Part shown: piece by piece, positions 52,609 through 62,622 of the stretch | Position numbering within the stretch: the first letter of the stretch is position 1 | How the letters are laid out: every line of letters starts with the position of its first letter | Origin: Lederbergia panacisoli | GTDB lineage: Bacteria > Bacillota > Bacilli > Bacillales > Bacillaceae_C | NCBI RefSeq assembly: GCF_024626525.1 | Contig: NZ_JANJGU010000016.1 | Coordinates: 1-64,000, forward strand | Length of the DNA: 64,000 nucleotides | Reading direction: 5' to 3' | Program-made: the position numbers and the translations under genes | Notes under the pieces: model-generated | Databases searched by the model: none | What the model was told of the DNA's origin: nothing | Seen by the model: the letters and a program-made list of their open reading frames with translations, nothing else

Positions 52609-54237
52609 TTAAGCCTTAGTATCTAGCTCTACCTTATTTACGGGTGTTTCCCCGAGCAACTCAGCTAGTTTTTGGGCAATGGCCCTTGCCATCGTTGGTG
52701 GAACAGCATTTCCTATTTGCTGATACTGAGAATCTTTAGTACCTAAAAATCTAATATTATCAGGAAATGTCTGTAGTCTTGCTGCTTCCCGGATACTTAT
52801 TGCTCGATCAATAACGGGATGGATCCACATTGATTTACGCACATTTGTAACAGTTCCCGAAGGTTTATTATATCGAAGTCTTAAATAAATTGAATTTTGC
52901 GTCCGCTCCGGTTTGGTATAAGTATTATTAATTAGGGATTTCTCCAAGTCGTGGAAATTTTCCCCTGGTTTTAATGCAGCAAAACGTTTCAATGCTGTTT
53001 CTCTCGTTTTAGTGGTTATATGGTTGTACAATAAATTGGTGTTTCTCAACTCTTCTTTCAACGCGGTTTGTACAAGAGTATCAGAAAGTTGAACAGGCTG
53101 CTCGTCAATTGTATAACCAGGTTCAACTTCTTCCAGATCTCCAATTGCATCCCATACAGTTCTATAATTCTCTAATGTAAATGCTACTTCAGGTAATAAA
53201 GGCTTAATATTCTTTTCTACTGCAAAATCTTTTCTTATTCCGAGAGCAATATAACGTTCTCTTAGTTGAGGTGCTCCATACCAAGCAGCATTTAAAATGC
53301 CGTCATCAATTAAGTATATTTTCTCTAGTTTCTTAGTTATATATTCAATAACGGTAATAGATTGTACTTCAATAAATATTCCTTGGTCACTGATATCTAA
53401 ATCTTTTATAATGATTTCATTATCAATGAGCTCTTTTACATTAGATAAAAACATCTGGATATTAATAAAGGTATCCATATATGGTTCTGCCTCTGAAAAT
53501 GTCAAACTCCCATCTACATAACCCGAAAAATAAGATAGCAATTCTTTTTCTAAGTCCATATAAGCTGGTGGAACGTTAGAGCTCCTATCAGGAATTGAAT
53601 TAATTATATTATAAGCCTTTTTCCCACTCTTTTTAAGAACAGTTCCTCTTGTCTTTTGATTTAGTGATTTTTTTAGGATTGTCCGGAGAACGATAAGGGA
53701 CTTCTCAGGTAATAGTAATTCTTCAATGCGCTCTGGTATAAATAAATCCTTTATTGAATCCTTAACAGGAAAAAGTCCATCATATAGGCAAATTTTTTCC
53801 ACTTTTAAGCTTACTTCCAAATTATTAAAATTATCATTTTGAGATAAGTAGAATCGGTGTGTCTCAGACTTTAACATACGAACGTTTTCCATAACAAATG
53901 CTAATGGCTTGAGATTTTCTATAACTTCTACATACTTTTTTATAAGACTATTATTATGACTTATTATATGGTTTTTTTGTCTGTTTGCGTTTGAAAACCC
54001 TTGACAAGGAGGTCCGCCCACAACAATATCAAAGTCTCCATATGTCCTTTGAAATTCCTCATAATCATTAATATCCAGAATGTCCTCAAGTAATATAGTA
54101 TTCTTATGAAATTCTCTATATGTTGCCCGTGCATGCAGATCTTTTTCAACAGCAACAGGTATTTTGTATTTTCCTGTTTGTAAAAATCCGAGACTCATTC
54201 CCCCTGCTCCTGAAAACAAATCTAACACTTTAAACAA
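52609..54237 (-). CDS. DNA (cytosine-5) methyltransferase
   Basis: A 542-residue C5-cytosine methyltransferase from TTG 54237 behind AAGGGTG. Motif I DLFSGAGGMSLGF (6-18), motif IV GGPPCQGFS with catalytic Cys78, motif VI MENVR (about 116-120), motif VIII QLRERYIALGIR and motif X QIGNAVPP (507-514). The region between motifs VI and VIII is unusually long (about 200 residues), and the target-recognition region sits between VIII and X. Last gene of the ATPase/Z1/PD-DExK/AIPR operon, 14 bases after AIPR. It should protect host DNA from the nuclease components; the divergent Vsr gene would repair T:G mismatches created by 5mC deamination. Confidence 0.9.
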   Translation of the reverse strand: MFKVLDLFSGAGGMSLGFLQTGKYKIPVAVEKDLHARATYREFHKNTILLEDILDINDYEEFQRTYGDFDIVVGGPPCQGFSNANRQKNHIISHNNSLIKKYVEVIENLKPLAFVMENVRMLKSETHRFYLSQNDNFNNLEVSLKVEKICLYDGLFPVKDSIKDLFIPERIEELLLPEKSLIVLRTILKKSLNQKTRGTVLKKSGKKAYNIINSIPDRSSNVPPAYMDLEKELLSYFSGYVDGSLTFSEAEPYMDTFINIQMFLSNVKELIDNEIIIKDLDISDQGIFIEVQSITVIEYITKKLEKIYLIDDGILNAAWYGAPQLRERYIALGIRKDFAVEKNIKPLLPEVAFTLENYRTVWDAIGDLEEVEPGYTIDEQPVQLSDTLVQTALKEELRNTNLLYNHITTKTRETALKRFAALKPGENFHDLEKSLINNTYTKPERTQNSIYLRLRYNKPSGTVTNVRKSMWIHPVIDRAISIREAARLQTFPDNIRFLGTKDSQYQQIGNAVPPTMARAIAQKLAELLGETPVNKVELDTKA

Positions 54238-54251
54238 CTTTTTTCACCCTT

Positions 54252-56330
54252 TCATATTTCTTTCCAGCCTTCTAATTTTGCCTTCTCTACTAAAGAAAGT
54301 AATAACTGGCTCTGTATTGAGTTTGGCAGCTTTAACGGCAATTTGCAAGCAATTTTTAAAGACTGCATTTCCTGTAAGGTTGCAACTCTTTTGTTAATAA
54401 TAAAGTCATATAAATTACTCCAATATTCTGCTCCCTTATTAACAACCTCAGTTTGAGCTTCTATGCCTGTAATAACTTTTTGATCTCTTGCCGCTTGTCT
54501 AATTTCAGATTTAAATTCCTTTTTATCTAATAAAACTGATTTTATTTCTTTATCAAGCAGAATATCTAATTCAGCAATACCTTTCCAACATGCTTCTTGT
54601 TTACACCATTGTGTCACGTTTGCATTCCCTCGATTTGGATCCGTTATTGATTCATATACCCGCTTGGTAATTCTCACCATCTGATTAGAAATAACATCTG
54701 AAACTGCTTGTTTGTTCCATATTATTTGTAAATCTAAAGTGTAATTATTGTACTGCTTCTTTAGTAAATGCGCAAATAACGCTATTGAATACGTTACAAT
54801 ATTCGCTCTATAACCTTTCTCATACCAAGGCTGATTTGGAACCAACTTTTCAACATGTTTAAATAAAATGTATAAGGCGATGGATTCCTGGAAATATCTT
54901 TCATTAAAATTCTCTGAAGATGTAGACCATTCTTTGTCTATCCATTCTGCATACTCGGTAAAATTTCTCTGAGCCCCTTTACTAACTATGTGAGGCAAAC
55001 AACGCCATGAGTTTCGAGCTTTAGCTAAGTCCGTTTTAGATACTAATTGGCTTTTGGGATTTTGTAATAAAAACCGATCCTTCTCACTTTTTTTCATACG
55101 CATTTGCGCTTGAAGATACTGTCCTCTAGCTCTCTCATAAAACCAATGAGTATCGTGTTGCGCACCACCAATTGCTGGAGCATACACCCTTCGTGATATT
55201 TGTTCCATTCGAATATGAAAAGGGTGTGTAGAAAAAAAGTCGGCATCACTTACTTTATTTTGGCTATTTGACGAACGTGAAATTTTTTGAAGAAGTCCCT
55301 GCGTTTCATCAATATCCTCGTTAACTTCTGTCAATTTCATTTGTAAAGTAATCTTGCTTAAATCTGCCTTATCACGAAATCTCGCATTAGACAGGGATGC
55401 AGTAGTCTGTCCTCCGTTAATAATTTGAAAATCTCTAACGTAGGTAATAAATTTCCCTTCGGGTTTGTTTTCAACTGTAACAGAGGTTGCCGTTGCAGAA
55501 ACACCATTATTGAATGCAAAAAACATTTTTGGCTCAGTTAATATTGTTTGCCTAATTTTTTTATTGACTGCTACTTTGGTACTTAAAAACGATCTTACAT
55601 TCCCTTCTAATAATTGTGCTCCATAATAGTCGTAAATATCAGCTAAAAGCTCCCCGGGAATCACACATAAAAAACAACGATAATCTTCAATTCCTTCATT
55701 GCTAGCTTCCAAACATGGAATGCCTTTAGGTACAAAACTTGTGAAATTTATTTCGATACTTTCTCTTCCAGATTCAGCTTGAAATATTTTAAACACACGT
55801 TCTATATCCCAAATTTGATATTCGACAGGAATGCCATCATATTCACCAAATTCAAAGCTTTCTATCCGACCGCTCATATATCGATCGGTAAATAATAAAA
55901 TTCGATATTTACTAATTTTCCCTTTATTCCTAACAACCAAATCTATTAAGTCAGCAGCAGAAGTACTAATTTCAACTCTCTGACTTAAATTATTCTTATA
56001 AATTTCATCAATAAAGCGGAGTGGCCATAGAAAAATCTGTTCGGCTTCTTTACGCGTTAAAATGGTACCCTCTTCGTTTGCGCTATAATCTGAAACTATT
56101 AAATTTAAAGTATTATCAAATTCATCTAAGGCATAGCCATCAATTCTTATCTTTCTATTCCTAATTCCATGCCCCATATAGAATGCACTTATAAAATCAG
56201 AAATTACTTCAGAGTTAACTAGGTTATCTGCCATAATATTTACAAAAGCTGTACTTGTTCCTTCTCCATAAGCAGCTGCTGTAGAACGCACATCTTCTAG
56301 TAATTCTTTTCTAAATTCCTTAATATCCAT
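54252..56330 (-). CDS. AIPR family (abortive infection phage resistance) protein
   Basis: A 692-residue protein. The open frame reaches 56363, but GGAGGAG is spaced 8 bases from the ATG at 56330. It contains the AIPR core: FAFNNGVSATATSV followed by DFQIINGGQTTASLSNA, and later SRSSNSQNKVSDADF. AIPR proteins are known from phage-resistance loci and resemble nucleases of restriction systems; the exact activity is not established. It lies between the PD-(D/E)XK protein and the methyltransferase, so it is probably an effector of the same system. Confidence 0.85.
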   Translation of the reverse strand: MDIKEFRKELLEDVRSTAAAYGEGTSTAFVNIMADNLVNSEVISDFISAFYMGHGIRNRKIRIDGYALDEFDNTLNLIVSDYSANEEGTILTRKEAEQIFLWPLRFIDEIYKNNLSQRVEISTSAADLIDLVVRNKGKISKYRILLFTDRYMSGRIESFEFGEYDGIPVEYQIWDIERVFKIFQAESGRESIEINFTSFVPKGIPCLEASNEGIEDYRCFLCVIPGELLADIYDYYGAQLLEGNVRSFLSTKVAVNKKIRQTILTEPKMFFAFNNGVSATATSVTVENKPEGKFITYVRDFQIINGGQTTASLSNARFRDKADLSKITLQMKLTEVNEDIDETQGLLQKISRSSNSQNKVSDADFFSTHPFHIRMEQISRRVYAPAIGGAQHDTHWFYERARGQYLQAQMRMKKSEKDRFLLQNPKSQLVSKTDLAKARNSWRCLPHIVSKGAQRNFTEYAEWIDKEWSTSSENFNERYFQESIALYILFKHVEKLVPNQPWYEKGYRANIVTYSIALFAHLLKKQYNNYTLDLQIIWNKQAVSDVISNQMVRITKRVYESITDPNRGNANVTQWCKQEACWKGIAELDILLDKEIKSVLLDKKEFKSEIRQAARDQKVITGIEAQTEVVNKGAEYWSNLYDFIINKRVATLQEMQSLKIACKLPLKLPNSIQSQLLLSLVEKAKLEGWKEI

Positions 56331-56347
56331 AGTATTTTCTCCTCCAG

Positions 56348-57286
56348 CTAAACTACTTTCCAAGGTTCTATTGCCTGGATACTTAGCTGGTAACCTGCAC
56401 TAACAATTTGATTAGGCACATTTCCTTTAACAAGTTTCGGAAACTTGTCATCTACCTCATACTTGCAGACTTTTCCTAATCTATAAAATTGTTTTTGATA
56501 TTCAGGTAAATCAATATATCCAATCTGTAAAAGTTTTTCATTAAAATTATTAAATGCTTCTCTATGACTGCTTAAGCACTCCCAAATTTCACTTATTAAG
56601 CTATGAAGGGTAAATCCATTTATATCGTAGTGTGCAGTCTTATCTAAAAAATATATAATTAATTCACCAGGTAGTGTAGAGTCAAATTGTTCAAGAGATG
56701 AAATAGTTACCACATTTGAACTTAGACCAACAACCTTAATCTCATGCCATCCATCGGAAAATATAAAGTCCTGGTCCGCCTTTTCAGGACCTAACCAGCC
56801 ATTCACCGCAACACCTAAAGACATTCCACCTTCTATCACTTCTTTTAAATAATAGAGTTCTCCTATCAATCCTTTTTGTATTGACTCACTAAGTACACCC
56901 GTCTTATATATTTCCATTAATTTTGCCCACTGATTATACCTGCTTATAACAAACTCTAACCCTGATAGGTTATTTTGCTGATTACGCGAGGACTCTATTA
57001 GATCGGAACATAGTCGAATAAAAACATCTTCTTGTTCAGCGCGAATTAATTTAAAAGACAACACCCAATTACCATCAACACGTTTCCCAGAAGATACTTG
57101 GATAGATTTAGAAGAAGGGAGAGTATCAGACTCATATTCAGCAACTAATAATAATACTTTCTGATTAATATTTTCGTATCCTATATACCACTCTAATGAA
57201 TGGCTGGCATCTATCCTGACAAAGGCATTAGCATTATAGGTTAAAGCATTCCACTTTTGAAGTAAAGTTTCATTAGTTATCGTCAT
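56348..57286 (-). CDS. PD-(D/E)XK-type protein (DUF4420-like)
   Basis: A 312-residue protein, start taken at ATG 57286 behind GAGGATGAAG; in-frame ATGs lie slightly upstream. It overlaps the Z1 gene end by 14 bases. A restriction-endonuclease-like core is visible: GLIGEL (about 139-144), then Asp173 in DQDF, and EIK (182-184) in WHEIKVVG. The spacing fits the PD-(D/E)XK fold of the DUF4420 family, known to accompany Z1 and MutL-like ATPase genes. It is the likely DNA-cleaving subunit. Confidence 0.8.
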   Translation of the reverse strand: MTITNETLLQKWNALTYNANAFVRIDASHSLEWYIGYENINQKVLLLVAEYESDTLPSSKSIQVSSGKRVDGNWVLSFKLIRAEQEDVFIRLCSDLIESSRNQQNNLSGLEFVISRYNQWAKLMEIYKTGVLSESIQKGLIGELYYLKEVIEGGMSLGVAVNGWLGPEKADQDFIFSDGWHEIKVVGLSSNVVTISSLEQFDSTLPGELIIYFLDKTAHYDINGFTLHSLISEIWECLSSHREAFNNFNEKLLQIGYIDLPEYQKQFYRLGKVCKYEVDDKFPKLVKGNVPNQIVSAGYQLSIQAIEPWKVV

Positions 57287-59987
57287 CTTCATCCTCTTCA
57301 TCATCTACATCCATCCAATCTCTTAATTCGACAAGGTTCACTACATAATTTGCTGTCTGCACCTCTCCATCGCCTGGAATTCCAATTGCAAGTGCAAAAA
57401 GTGTATCTGGAATTTTCGGGTTTGGTTCATCTTTATTCTCAAGTACGTGTAATATCAACAAAGGATTTCTTTCCGCGATTAAATAGGCACTATCGGGAAT
57501 ACTTCTTTTCCCAGGGTTAGCTTTTAAAAACGCTTCCTTTACTAGGTTCACTTGTTTTTCAGATAGGCCTGCGCGGGTTGCCCCACCTGATCCAACCCTT
57601 ACCTTAGTGCCTGATACTTTAATCATTCCATCTTTTTCTTTTAAGATACGTTGTTGCTTGTTAACAGTAATTACTCCTTTTGCTCCTTCCAGATGATATT
57701 TCTTTCCTAATCCATTAGGGAGAAATACATCCCATTCATTTAGCTCACTATTACCTTCAATAAATTCTGCCAATGCTCTACTTTGAAATGCTAAGTGCCA
57801 AGGATGAGTATCAAAACTTCTTAATAAATCAACTACAGAATCTTTATTTATACCCGACCACATTTGCCCGTTTTCCCTAATTTCAACTTTAAATCCCTCA
57901 GTATCCAATTTTGAAACAAATCTTTTAAATGCTCTTTCATTTTCTCTTAATACGTCAGGTTTAGATTTTAAACGCGGTGTTTCTAGTAGCTTCCCTGTAA
58001 CTCTAATCGGCCTGCTAACCTGGGTTCCAGATCTCATTTTATTTCGTGCTGTCACAATAAGAGAATTAGGGTCTTGTCTTACTTTAAGCCCAAAGTCTCT
58101 TGGTGTTAAATTCAATTTATTCATACGAGCAATCTCATTCTTCAATTCGTTAGCAGCAGACGTTATAAATCCATACCAATCAATAGCGTCCTTAGACATC
58201 CAGATTTTAAAAATATCCTCGTAGTTTGGCCTGTATCCAAACCATCTTCCCATTTGAAGTAGAGTGTCGTACATTTGTGAATTTCGATAAAAATAACTAA
58301 CCATTAATCCCTCTAAAGTCAATCCCCTTGAAAGACTAATACCTCCAACGGCAATTACTCTAAATCCCTTTTCTTTGTGTACGTAATAGTCAAGGCTATT
58401 TGCTCCTGTTTTTTGGTTGACAGCTCGAGCTTCCACAGGTGCAATAGCTTTAAACAAGTATATTTGCTGCATTTCTACCCAAGTAATGCCTGCTTTACTC
58501 TCTAATTCAAATTTATCCCAGATTCCTTTTAAAAACTTAAGAGACTCTATTTTCATAGCTTGTTTTTCACCCAACGCTGCATAATTTCTTGCATCCGAAC
58601 GTACTTGTTCAAGCCATACTATGATTTGATCTTTTATTTCAACTTGAACATCAGTAAAACGGCTTACGTTAACTAGCATGGAGCGATGTTCAGTATTATC
58701 TCCTCTGATATCTCTAATGGCATTTGCTAATAAAAAATAACCCAGAGCCTCAAATAAACTTCCTGGCAATTCATCTACTACAAGGTCTTTTTTATGCTTA
58801 AACGGAAAAAAAAGTTCTATTACATCAGTATCTATTTCAACTAAACTTTCCTTAAATGTTGGCGTATCGCCAAAAAGCGCATCAGCACCAATATAGTGGT
58901 TAGGAGGAGAGAGAACGTAAATAAAGTTACGAGGGAATAAGTCATCACCTATCATTTCATCCTCAGAATCAGGATTAATAAAAATATTTGCGAATGGCGT
59001 TGCTGTAATCCCTACATATGAGGCTTGATAAAATTTATCAAGAATTGTTCTTATCGCTAAGTTAATTGCAGTAGGATCTTGATCCTCTTTCTTGGTATTG
59101 ACAGAAGCATTGTCCGCCTCATCATCGATTAATAAAAGAGGTAAATCAATCTTTCCACTTGAATTTGCATTGTTAGAAACCAACCAATTTTCCAAGTTTT
59201 TAAGTATTGATTTATTTTTCTTAACAACAAATAGAGCTGGTTCATTATTATTTCGAAGAGTTAAATCATTACTTCTTGGAATACTTGAATTAAAATCAGA
59301 AAGTACACTTGTAAAAGCTGAAATACGTTTAGCTGAGTCTATTTTTCCTACTCCATCAAATACATTTCGAACTTCCTTGTTGCCTTTTAGCTTCAATAAA
59401 TTCTTGCTCAATCTACCTGCAAATTCTTTGTCAAGACGTTCTTGGGTTTGAACACGCAAATTCTCCTGCATCCCCGCTAAAACGATTATTACTTTATATC
59501 CTGCATCAGCTGCCTTGTTGCAAATCGAAGTATAGTTGACTGTTTTTCCTGACTGCACATCACCTAAGACTAACCCCCTTCTTTGCCAAGGTTTTGAACT
59601 TTGCGGATCCCCCAATAAATCAACAATATCGGTAGATACAGTATCTAAACTTGCTGTAACTCGGCTATTCCAGCCTTTTATTTCTTCTAAATATCTTTTG
59701 TACCGATTCCAATAAAAGAAATCTATTTCTGCACGCCTGCTTAGTAACCAAGATTGATGGTCACTACTTTGATCGGAAATAAAAACACCGGTATCCATAC
59801 TAATTTGCATAGAAGCCTTAAGATTCTTTACTATTTGTTCAAATTCTCGATCTGAGACCGGAACAGTCTGTCGTAGGGATTTTGCCTCATTTAAAAAAGC
59901 TTCTTCATCTGGTGGAGTAGATGGATATTTAGTGTTTATTGCTATTGAAATAAATCGTTCAAGCATTTGAGCATTTTGACTTAACAT
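57273..59987 (-). CDS. Z1-domain superfamily II helicase-like ATPase
   Basis: A 904-residue motor protein. Walker A GDVQSGKT (142-149), Walker B IDDEAD (287-292), motif III-like GITATPFAN (326-334), and the Z1 core with GGISLSRGLTLEGL and LLQMGRWFGYRPNY. The C-terminus is very acidic (DDEEDEDDDN). CAGGAGGTAAAATA precedes the ATG, which directly abuts the stop of the GHKL ATPase gene. Z1 helicases are typical of one class of multi-gene restriction-like systems with MutL/MORC-like ATPases. It probably moves along or remodels DNA for the nuclease. Confidence 0.9.
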   Translation of the reverse strand: MLSQNAQMLERFISIAINTKYPSTPPDEEAFLNEAKSLRQTVPVSDREFEQIVKNLKASMQISMDTGVFISDQSSDHQSWLLSRRAEIDFFYWNRYKRYLEEIKGWNSRVTASLDTVSTDIVDLLGDPQSSKPWQRRGLVLGDVQSGKTVNYTSICNKAADAGYKVIIVLAGMQENLRVQTQERLDKEFAGRLSKNLLKLKGNKEVRNVFDGVGKIDSAKRISAFTSVLSDFNSSIPRSNDLTLRNNNEPALFVVKKNKSILKNLENWLVSNNANSSGKIDLPLLLIDDEADNASVNTKKEDQDPTAINLAIRTILDKFYQASYVGITATPFANIFINPDSEDEMIGDDLFPRNFIYVLSPPNHYIGADALFGDTPTFKESLVEIDTDVIELFFPFKHKKDLVVDELPGSLFEALGYFLLANAIRDIRGDNTEHRSMLVNVSRFTDVQVEIKDQIIVWLEQVRSDARNYAALGEKQAMKIESLKFLKGIWDKFELESKAGITWVEMQQIYLFKAIAPVEARAVNQKTGANSLDYYVHKEKGFRVIAVGGISLSRGLTLEGLMVSYFYRNSQMYDTLLQMGRWFGYRPNYEDIFKIWMSKDAIDWYGFITSAANELKNEIARMNKLNLTPRDFGLKVRQDPNSLIVTARNKMRSGTQVSRPIRVTGKLLETPRLKSKPDVLRENERAFKRFVSKLDTEGFKVEIRENGQMWSGINKDSVVDLLRSFDTHPWHLAFQSRALAEFIEGNSELNEWDVFLPNGLGKKYHLEGAKGVITVNKQQRILKEKDGMIKVSGTKVRVGSGGATRAGLSEKQVNLVKEAFLKANPGKRSIPDSAYLIAERNPLLILHVLENKDEPNPKIPDTLFALAIGIPGDGEVQTANYVVNLVELRDWMDVDDEEDEDDDN

Positions 59988-61442
59988 TTATTTTACCTCC
60001 TGAAGCATTTTTTCCAACAAATCTGGATGTTGATTGAAAGGTTCTGTGATAGATAACCTATAAATCATTTCTTGCCTTTCATTTGCATTATTACATCCTG
60101 AAAGCAATCCCTTGAGCATATTTAACAAATCCATTTCGGATACTTCGCTATCATTTACAATCTTTTGATCACTTGTTAAATCAACATATAACTGATTTAA
60201 AGGTAATCCGCTTTCAATATTTTTAAGCAAATGTTCAATTCTTCTTAGATAATTACTATCTATTTCTTCAATTATTGGATGATCTCTGTTTATCACATAA
60301 GCAATTCCTCCTTCCCTTGTTTTAAGGCGGTTCCAAATGTGGATAATATTATCATCAATTTCTTTTCTTCCCCGATAGGTCCATGTGCGTTTACTTACAT
60401 CCCCAAGTTTCTTTATAATTCCAGAAACGTTCTTTTGGACAATTTGTGGTGGAATGGCCATTGACTTCTTTATATCTAATGTCCAAAGAGAATCCAAAGA
60501 GTTAGGAATATCAATACGTACTCTAGCCAACTTTGACAAATCACCCTTACGCATCATTCTAAACCAAGTTCCCCATATTAAAAGACGTTTATTACGATAC
60601 ACATAAAAGCCCTGCTGTTTACGAATTCCATCTTCTCCCCCTAATATCCTAATTTCCGATTCATCCAACTGTGATATATGCGGAAGAAGGTAGGGACGTA
60701 CAATTACCCTTTGTCCATCGATATTAATAATTTCATCGTCCATGATCTGGGTACTTTTTTCAGCTAGAAACGGATCTATAGCTTCTACTTGCAATTTATT
60801 AATTTCAATTTCCACTTTTTGAATACCGGATTCTCCTTTAATATACCGATGAAAGACTAAAGATAAGTGTCTTCTGACTGCGTCCATATACCTGCCCATA
60901 ATCGCAGCAAAATTGGTATTACCCTCTTTTAATTTATCAAGTTCCTGCCAAATAACTATGGTACCTGATTCAAGTTCCTTAAGTTGTTCAACATGAGGAA
61001 AAGCTTTAAAATCCTCTTCTGCCAATAATAAAAGTGACCACTTGTTAGTACTGGCTATATAATCTAAATCCCACTGTGCTCCAGATACCACATTCCCTTT
61101 CTTACTAATAACTGTTAGCTTTCTGCACTGTGACATTGAAGCAGTTTTTAAACCCAGCCCAAATCTACCTAAATCATTCTCTCCTCTTGCATCTAATGGG
61201 TTTCTACTTCCGTAACGCATCGCCTCAATTAACTCAGAATCTGTCATTCCTATCCCATTATCCAAAATTGAGATATATGGGCAATCAACTGGAAAAAAAT
61301 TGATTTCTATTCTATTAGCCATAGCTGTTACGCTATTATCGATAATATCTGCAATTGCGGTCTCAATCGAATATCCTATTGCCCTTGTTGATTCCATAAG
61401 AGCAGGTGCATAGGGAGGTAATTCAAGATCTCTCAATTCCAA
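59988..61442 (-). CDS. GHKL ATPase (MutL/MORC-like)
   Basis: A 484-residue ATPase from TTG 61442 or a TTG six bases on; AAAGGAGAT lies just upstream. N-box IADIIDNSVTA, G1 ILDNGIGM (Asp61), G2 GRFGLGLK (92-99). This is the ATP-lid type shared by Hsp90, MutL and MORC proteins. The region after the ATPase has a MORC-like transducer and no histidine-kinase dimerisation domain. First gene of the defence operon. Such ATPases act as DNA-clamping switches in restriction-like systems; here it probably gates the Z1/nuclease complex. Confidence 0.85.
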   Translation of the reverse strand: MELRDLELPPYAPALMESTRAIGYSIETAIADIIDNSVTAMANRIEINFFPVDCPYISILDNGIGMTDSELIEAMRYGSRNPLDARGENDLGRFGLGLKTASMSQCRKLTVISKKGNVVSGAQWDLDYIASTNKWSLLLLAEEDFKAFPHVEQLKELESGTIVIWQELDKLKEGNTNFAAIMGRYMDAVRRHLSLVFHRYIKGESGIQKVEIEINKLQVEAIDPFLAEKSTQIMDDEIINIDGQRVIVRPYLLPHISQLDESEIRILGGEDGIRKQQGFYVYRNKRLLIWGTWFRMMRKGDLSKLARVRIDIPNSLDSLWTLDIKKSMAIPPQIVQKNVSGIIKKLGDVSKRTWTYRGRKEIDDNIIHIWNRLKTREGGIAYVINRDHPIIEEIDSNYLRRIEHLLKNIESGLPLNQLYVDLTSDQKIVNDSEVSEMDLLNMLKGLLSGCNNANERQEMIYRLSITEPFNQHPDLLEKMLQEVK

Positions 61443-61627
61443 ATCTCCTTTCAGGTAAAAAGTTATATTTTATAGACTAAATTATTCCGTTAGATATATC
61501 CCCTTTTATTGTATATTAATATTGTAAAATTTTGTATGGCATTTACAGAGTTTAATAGGTAACTTCCATTAACACCGAAAAAGCTATAGATTCATTATCA
61601 AGAAACAACAATATTATTCTTAAATAT

Positions 61628-61647
61628 CCCCTTCCTAAAAGAAGGGG
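61628..61647. other. Short hairpin in the divergent promoter region
   Basis: CCCCTTC (61628-61634) pairs with GAAGGGG (61641-61647) across CTAAAA. No T-run; possibly an operator or part of a leader. Confidence 0.4.
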
Positions 61648-61735
61648 GTGTCTAACTAAAAAAAACCACAGTTGCTTGGGATACTGCTCTCTCAGAATCT
61701 CCCATTTCATTACATTACAACCCTATGTAACGTAC

Positions 61736-61763
61736 TTTAACAAAAACTAATTCCTGTTATGAT
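61736..61763 (+). promoter_or_regulatory. Possible promoter of the Vsr gene
   Basis: TTTAAC at 61736-61741, a 16-base spacer and TATGAT at 61758-61763, about 48 bases before the Vsr start. The -35 box is poor. Confidence 0.4.
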
Positions 61764-61810
61764 TTCTTAGGCGCTAAAAGGGATATTATATAAAAAATAG
61801 GAGGATGAAT

Positions 61811-62233
61811 ATGGCCGATAATATGTCTAAACTTGACAGAACTAAAACCATGAAAGCTATTCGTTCACAATCCAGGCTTGAAAACCTCCTGACAAAAAGA
61901 CTTTGGCATCGGGGCTATAGATTTAGAAAAAATGCTAACTCATTATTTGGCAAACCCGATATATCAATAAGGAAGTATAAAATAGTTATTTTTATTGATT
62001 CATGTTTTTGGCATGTATGCCCAATTCATAGTACTTGGCCTAAGAGTAATCGGGAATATTGGGAAAATAAACTATTACGGAATCAGCAACGAGATAATGA
62101 AGTAAATGAACACTATATAAAAAATGGCTGGCATATAAAAAGGATTTGGGAACATGAAATTAAGAAGGATTTAATTGGGGTAGTCGAAGATGTATCTAGT
62201 TTTATTGACAATGTAAAAAAAAATAAACCTTAA
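61811..62233 (+). CDS. vsr: Very short patch repair endonuclease (Vsr)
   Basis: A 140-residue mismatch endonuclease. AGGAGG directly abuts an ATG at 61805, so the ATG six bases on (61811) is the likely start. It has SKLDRTKTMKAIRSQSRLEN, GYRFRKNANSLFGKPDISI with the catalytic Asp, then IFIDSCFWHVCP and the zinc-binding Cys/His set, and GWHIKRIWEHEI at the end. Vsr nicks 5' of the T in T:G mismatches formed by deamination of 5-methylcytosine. Its presence beside a cytosine-5 methyltransferase is the expected pairing, although it is encoded divergently at the opposite end of the operon. Confidence 0.9.
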   Translation: MADNMSKLDRTKTMKAIRSQSRLENLLTKRLWHRGYRFRKNANSLFGKPDISIRKYKIVIFIDSCFWHVCPIHSTWPKSNREYWENKLLRNQQRDNEVNEHYIKNGWHIKRIWEHEIKKDLIGVVEDVSSFIDNVKKNKP

Positions 62234-62521
62234 CAATAAAATATTATATCTATGCACTGAATATATGTAAAAAGTTACAAAGTTGTTATGCGTTTCTTCA
62301 GAATCATTTACTTTGTTGTCGTGAGGTAAAATAGCCTTTTTAGTCATTACCTTATACCCTAATTACTTACAGGTATTTCTTCTGTTGCTTCAGCGGCGGA
62401 AAAGGGGTCGGGACTGTCATCTTGAAGATTGGGTTCAGTACATTTGCCAGAATTATAACCTTCAGATAATTTATTTGCTAGAAATGAACAGAAGGAAAAG
62501 GGCTAGTTCCACGCTACGTTA

Positions 62522-62546
62522 AGTACCGGGGGACTAGTCCTCGTAT
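62522..62546. repeat. GGGGGACT-type short dispersed repeat
   Basis: AGTACCGGGGGACTAGTCC followed by TCGTAT; it resembles 22186-22210. The core GGACTAGTCC is palindromic. Confidence 0.5.
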
Positions 62547-62584
62547 CTCGTATTCATTAATAATTAGATCTATTACTCAAGACA

Positions 62585-62616
62585 AATCCCCATTCCGATA
62601 ATTTGGAATAGGGATT
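62585..62616 (-). terminator. Terminator of the DUF262 gene
   Basis: AATCCCCATTCC pairs with GGAATAGGGATT (one bulge); on the minus strand TTGTCTT follows. Confidence 0.7.
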
Positions 62617-62622
62617 AAGAAA

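Larger units (their letters stand above)
61443..61810. other. Divergent promoter region of the defence operon
   Basis: About 370 bases between the minus-strand operon and the plus-strand Vsr gene. It holds the two transcription starts, a small hairpin (61628-61647) and a promoter-like pair for Vsr. No gene was seen, and no separate controller gene (C-protein) is present. Confidence 0.5.
62234..62622. other. Gap between Vsr and the DUF262 gene
   Basis: About 390 bases, containing a short GGGGGACT-type repeat (62522-62546) and the terminator of the DUF262 gene. No gene was seen. Confidence 0.4.

Noticed and set aside
52370-52612. Plus-strand frame of 80 codons next to the methyltransferase
   Set aside because: No RBS, AT-driven Leu/Ile-rich composition, no recognisable pattern; likely chance.
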